The notes under the pieces: model-generated
What the model was told of the DNA's origin: nothing
Database searches by the model: none
Seen by the model: only the letters and a program-made list of their open reading frames with translations
Assembly: GCA_005884455.1 (NCBI GenBank)
Contig: VBCH01000004.1
Location: 1-34,811 of the forward strand
Source of the DNA: Betaproteobacteria bacterium
Lineage (GTDB): Bacteria; Pseudomonadota; Gammaproteobacteria; Burkholderiales; SG8-39
Reading direction: 5' to 3'
Length of the DNA: 34,811 nt
Shown: in pieces, positions 34,101 through 34,811 of the stretch
How the letters are laid out: every line of letters starts with the position of its first letter
Position numbering within the stretch: the stretch's first letter is position 1
Made by a program: the position numbers and the translations under genes

Positions 34101-34811
34101 CCCAGCTGCCGGACAATTTCAATGCGCCCGCGGCGGTATGCATGGCGGCGGTGCTCTACGTTTTCCGCACTCTCGTCGACGACGAGATTCCGATGAACGC
34201 GGGCTGCCTGAAGCCTCTCGAGGTGATCATCCCGGAGGGCTCGATGCTGCGGCCGCGTTATCCCGCAGCAGTGGTCGCCGGCAATGTCGAGACCTCGCAG
34301 TGCGTAACCGACGCCCTCTACGGCGCGCTCGGCGTGATGGCGGCTTCCTGCGGCACGATGAACAACTTCACTTTCGGCGACGAAAAGGTCCAGTATTACG
34401 AAACGGTCGCGGGAGGATCCGGAGCCGGCGACGGATTCGAAGGAGCAGACGTGGTCCAGACTCACATGACCAACTCGCGCCTGACCGACCCGGAGGTGCT
34501 CGAGTGGCGCTTCCCAGTGGTCCTCGAAAGTTTCGAGATCCGACGCGGGAGCGGCGGCGCGGGGCGCTGGCGCGGAGGAGACGGCGCGATTCGCCGCGTG
34601 CGCTTTCTGGAGCCGATGACCGCCGCGATTCTCTCCGGGCACAGGCGGATCGCGCCGTACGGCATGGCGGGCGGCTCATCCGGCAAGACGGGGCGCAACT
34701 GGGTGCACCGCGCGGGCGGCGAGGTCGTCGAGTTGGAAGGATGTGATCAGATCGAGGTGAATTCCGGGGACAGCTTCGTGATCGAGACGCCCGGGGGCGG
34801 CGGGTATGGAC
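31187..34811 (+). CDS. Fused HyuA-HyuB hydantoinase/5-oxoprolinase-type protein (3' end cut by window)
   Basis: An open frame of 1208 codons to the window edge without a stop. The N-terminal half is Hyu[15 protein letters not shown] at the start, [11 protein letters not shown] near residue 289, and AAGGGSI. The C-terminal half is Hyu[14 protein letters not shown] near 789, [19 protein letters not shown] near 820-837, and [14 protein letters not shown]. The last visible residues, ETPGGGGYG, are the usual end of the family, so only a few codons are missing. Such proteins open cyclic amides (5-oxoproline, hydantoins) with ATP. The fused form matches eukaryote-type oxoprolinase. The 4-nt overlap with the OGT-like gene implies coupling. 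A long open frame on the opposite strand is only a shadow. Confidence 0.92.
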   Translation, partial: MNPAVAAGEARWQFWIDRGGTFTDVVALRPDGSIVALKLLSENPGRYRDAAIAGIRELLAVPSGAAIPGEKIEVVKMGTTVATNALLERKGERTVLFITRGFRDALRIAYQNRPRIFDRHIVLPELLYTKVVEVEERIGARGDVLVPLELERTRRDLESAYREGYRSAAIVLMHGYRHREHEEKIAELARAIGYPQVSVSHEVSPLMKLVSRGDTTVVDAYLSPILRRYVDGVAKELRGVRLMFMQSNGGLTDARRFAGKDSILSGPAGGVVGAVRASLAAGFDKIIGFDMGGTSTDVSHFAGAQLSDLERAFETQVAGVRMRAPMMSIHTVAAGGGSILHFDGSRYRVGPDSAGADPGPASYRGGGPLTVTDCNLMLGKIQPKFFPAVFGPGGDEPLDDTVTREKFAALSDEIRRATGDTRTPEQVAEGFVEIAVGNMAEAIKKISVQRGHDVTEYTLCCFGGAAGQHACLVADALGMTRVFIHPLAGVLSAYGMGLADTTAMREEAVEVKLEPEKLAVLEEALANLTRSAQEELVTQGVPRERLSVVRRVHLRYDGTDSALIVNFGSVAEMTQSFEAAYRRRYSFLMAGRALIAESVSVEAFGAAVVPPEPAGDHARGAAPAAPAHWVTLHTGGRAHRAPVFVRERLGAGDGIPGPAVIAEKNATTVVEPGWRAEVMRSDRLVLERVEARPQSRAIGTRVDPVMLEVFNNLYMSIAEQMGLRLANTAYSVNIKERLDFSCAVFDQNGQLIANAPHMPVHLGSMGESVRAVIGANRGRMKAGNVYVLNAPYNGGTHLPDVTVITPVFDGAGKAILFYVGSRGHHADIGGITPGSMPPRSKVVEEEGVLIDNFLLVEEGALREAETAALLSGGPYPARNVQQNMADLRAMIAANEKGSQELRRMVAHFGLDVVYAYMSHVQDNAEEAVRRVIGVLKDGDFSYAMDNGGVIRVKITIRRDTRGATIDFTGTSPQLPDNFNAPAAVCMAAVLYVFRTLVDDEIPMNAGCLKPLEVIIPEGSMLRPRYPAAVVAGNVETSQCVTDALYGALGVMAASCGTMNNFTFGDEKVQYYETVAGGSGAGDGFEGADVVQTHMTNSRLTDPEVLEWRFPVVLESFEIRRGSGGAGRWRGGDGAIRRVRFLEPMTAAILSGHRRIAPYGMAGGSSGKTGRNWVHRAGGEVVELEGCDQIEVNSGDSFVIETPGGGGYG

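Noticed and set aside
31118..34642. 1174-codon open frame on the minus strand
   Set aside because: It is exactly antisense to the HyuA-HyuB gene, whose plus-strand frame carries all family motifs; high GC keeps the opposite frame free of stops. The product is low-complexity, His/Arg/Ala-rich and matches nothing I recognise.
1..34811. Search for CRISPR repeats, insertion sequences, integrases, toxin-antitoxin or defence genes, riboswitches and rRNA
   Set aside because: None seen by reading: no direct-repeat arrays, no transposase or nuclease motifs, no structured leader I can recognise. The gaps are nearly all under 130 bp.

Overview
This is a compact, high-GC stretch of chromosome, almost certainly from a betaproteobacterium (Burkholderiales/Nitrosomonadales-like, possibly a metagenome-assembled genome). 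The evidence is the gene content and order: an MSHA-type pilus block, dapA-bamC-MBL hydrolase, a RoxA-type ribosomal oxygenase beside a DUF7931-like protein and a Bcp peroxiredoxin, and Mla-type lipid transport genes. Intergenic gaps are tiny, many genes overlap by 1-16 bases, and GTG/TTG starts are common. I see no insertion sequence, prophage, CRISPR array or rRNA gene.

Layout. (1) 1-6551: a promoter followed by mshI, a PilN-like second mshI, mshJ, mshK, mshL, mshM and mshN, which form the inner-membrane platform, secretin, ATPase and TPR parts of an MSHA type IV pilus. The motor ATPase, platform protein and pilin genes are not in the window. (2) 6563-9098: an acyl-CoA synthetase, a three-helix SemiSWEET transporter and a maleylacetoacetate isomerase, ending 2 nt from a convergent tRNA-Arg(CCU). 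(3) 9306-12725: a four-gene Mla-like phospholipid ABC transport operon (STAS-permease, ATPase, MCE protein, PqiC-like lipoprotein). (4) 12750-15347: a 43-aa membrane peptide coupled to a DUF924 protein, an alpha/beta-hydrolase-OsmC fusion on the minus strand, and a small methyltransferase. (5) 15358-18204: dapA, bamC and an MBL-fold hydrolase. (6) 18208-20920: roxA plus the DUF7931-like gene, diverging from a peroxiredoxin-FKBP pair across overlapping back-to-back -10 boxes. (7) 20999-23333: a membrane-anchored glutamate-synthase-like FMN protein and an unrecognised outer-membrane beta-barrel. (8) 23343-28708, minus strand: an FAD oxidoreductase of the L-2-hydroxyglutarate oxidase type, a TRAP transporter dctPQM whose large subunit is broken near its 3' end, and the bifunctional NAD(P)HX repair enzyme. 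(9) 28779-34811: an 803-aa TPR/O-GlcNAc-transferase-like glycosyltransferase overlapping a fused HyuA-HyuB (5-oxoprolinase-type) gene that runs off the window end.

Most of the window is recognisable housekeeping and envelope biology. The parts most worth a second look are the damaged dctM, the OGT-like enzyme locked to an oxoprolinase gene, the 43-aa membrane peptide that may initiate its neighbour at CTG, the recurring arrangement of a -10 box followed 7 nt later by an ATG (leaderless mRNA candidates), and the divergent promoter between roxA and the peroxiredoxin. I found no clear evidence for a wholly new multi-gene system.
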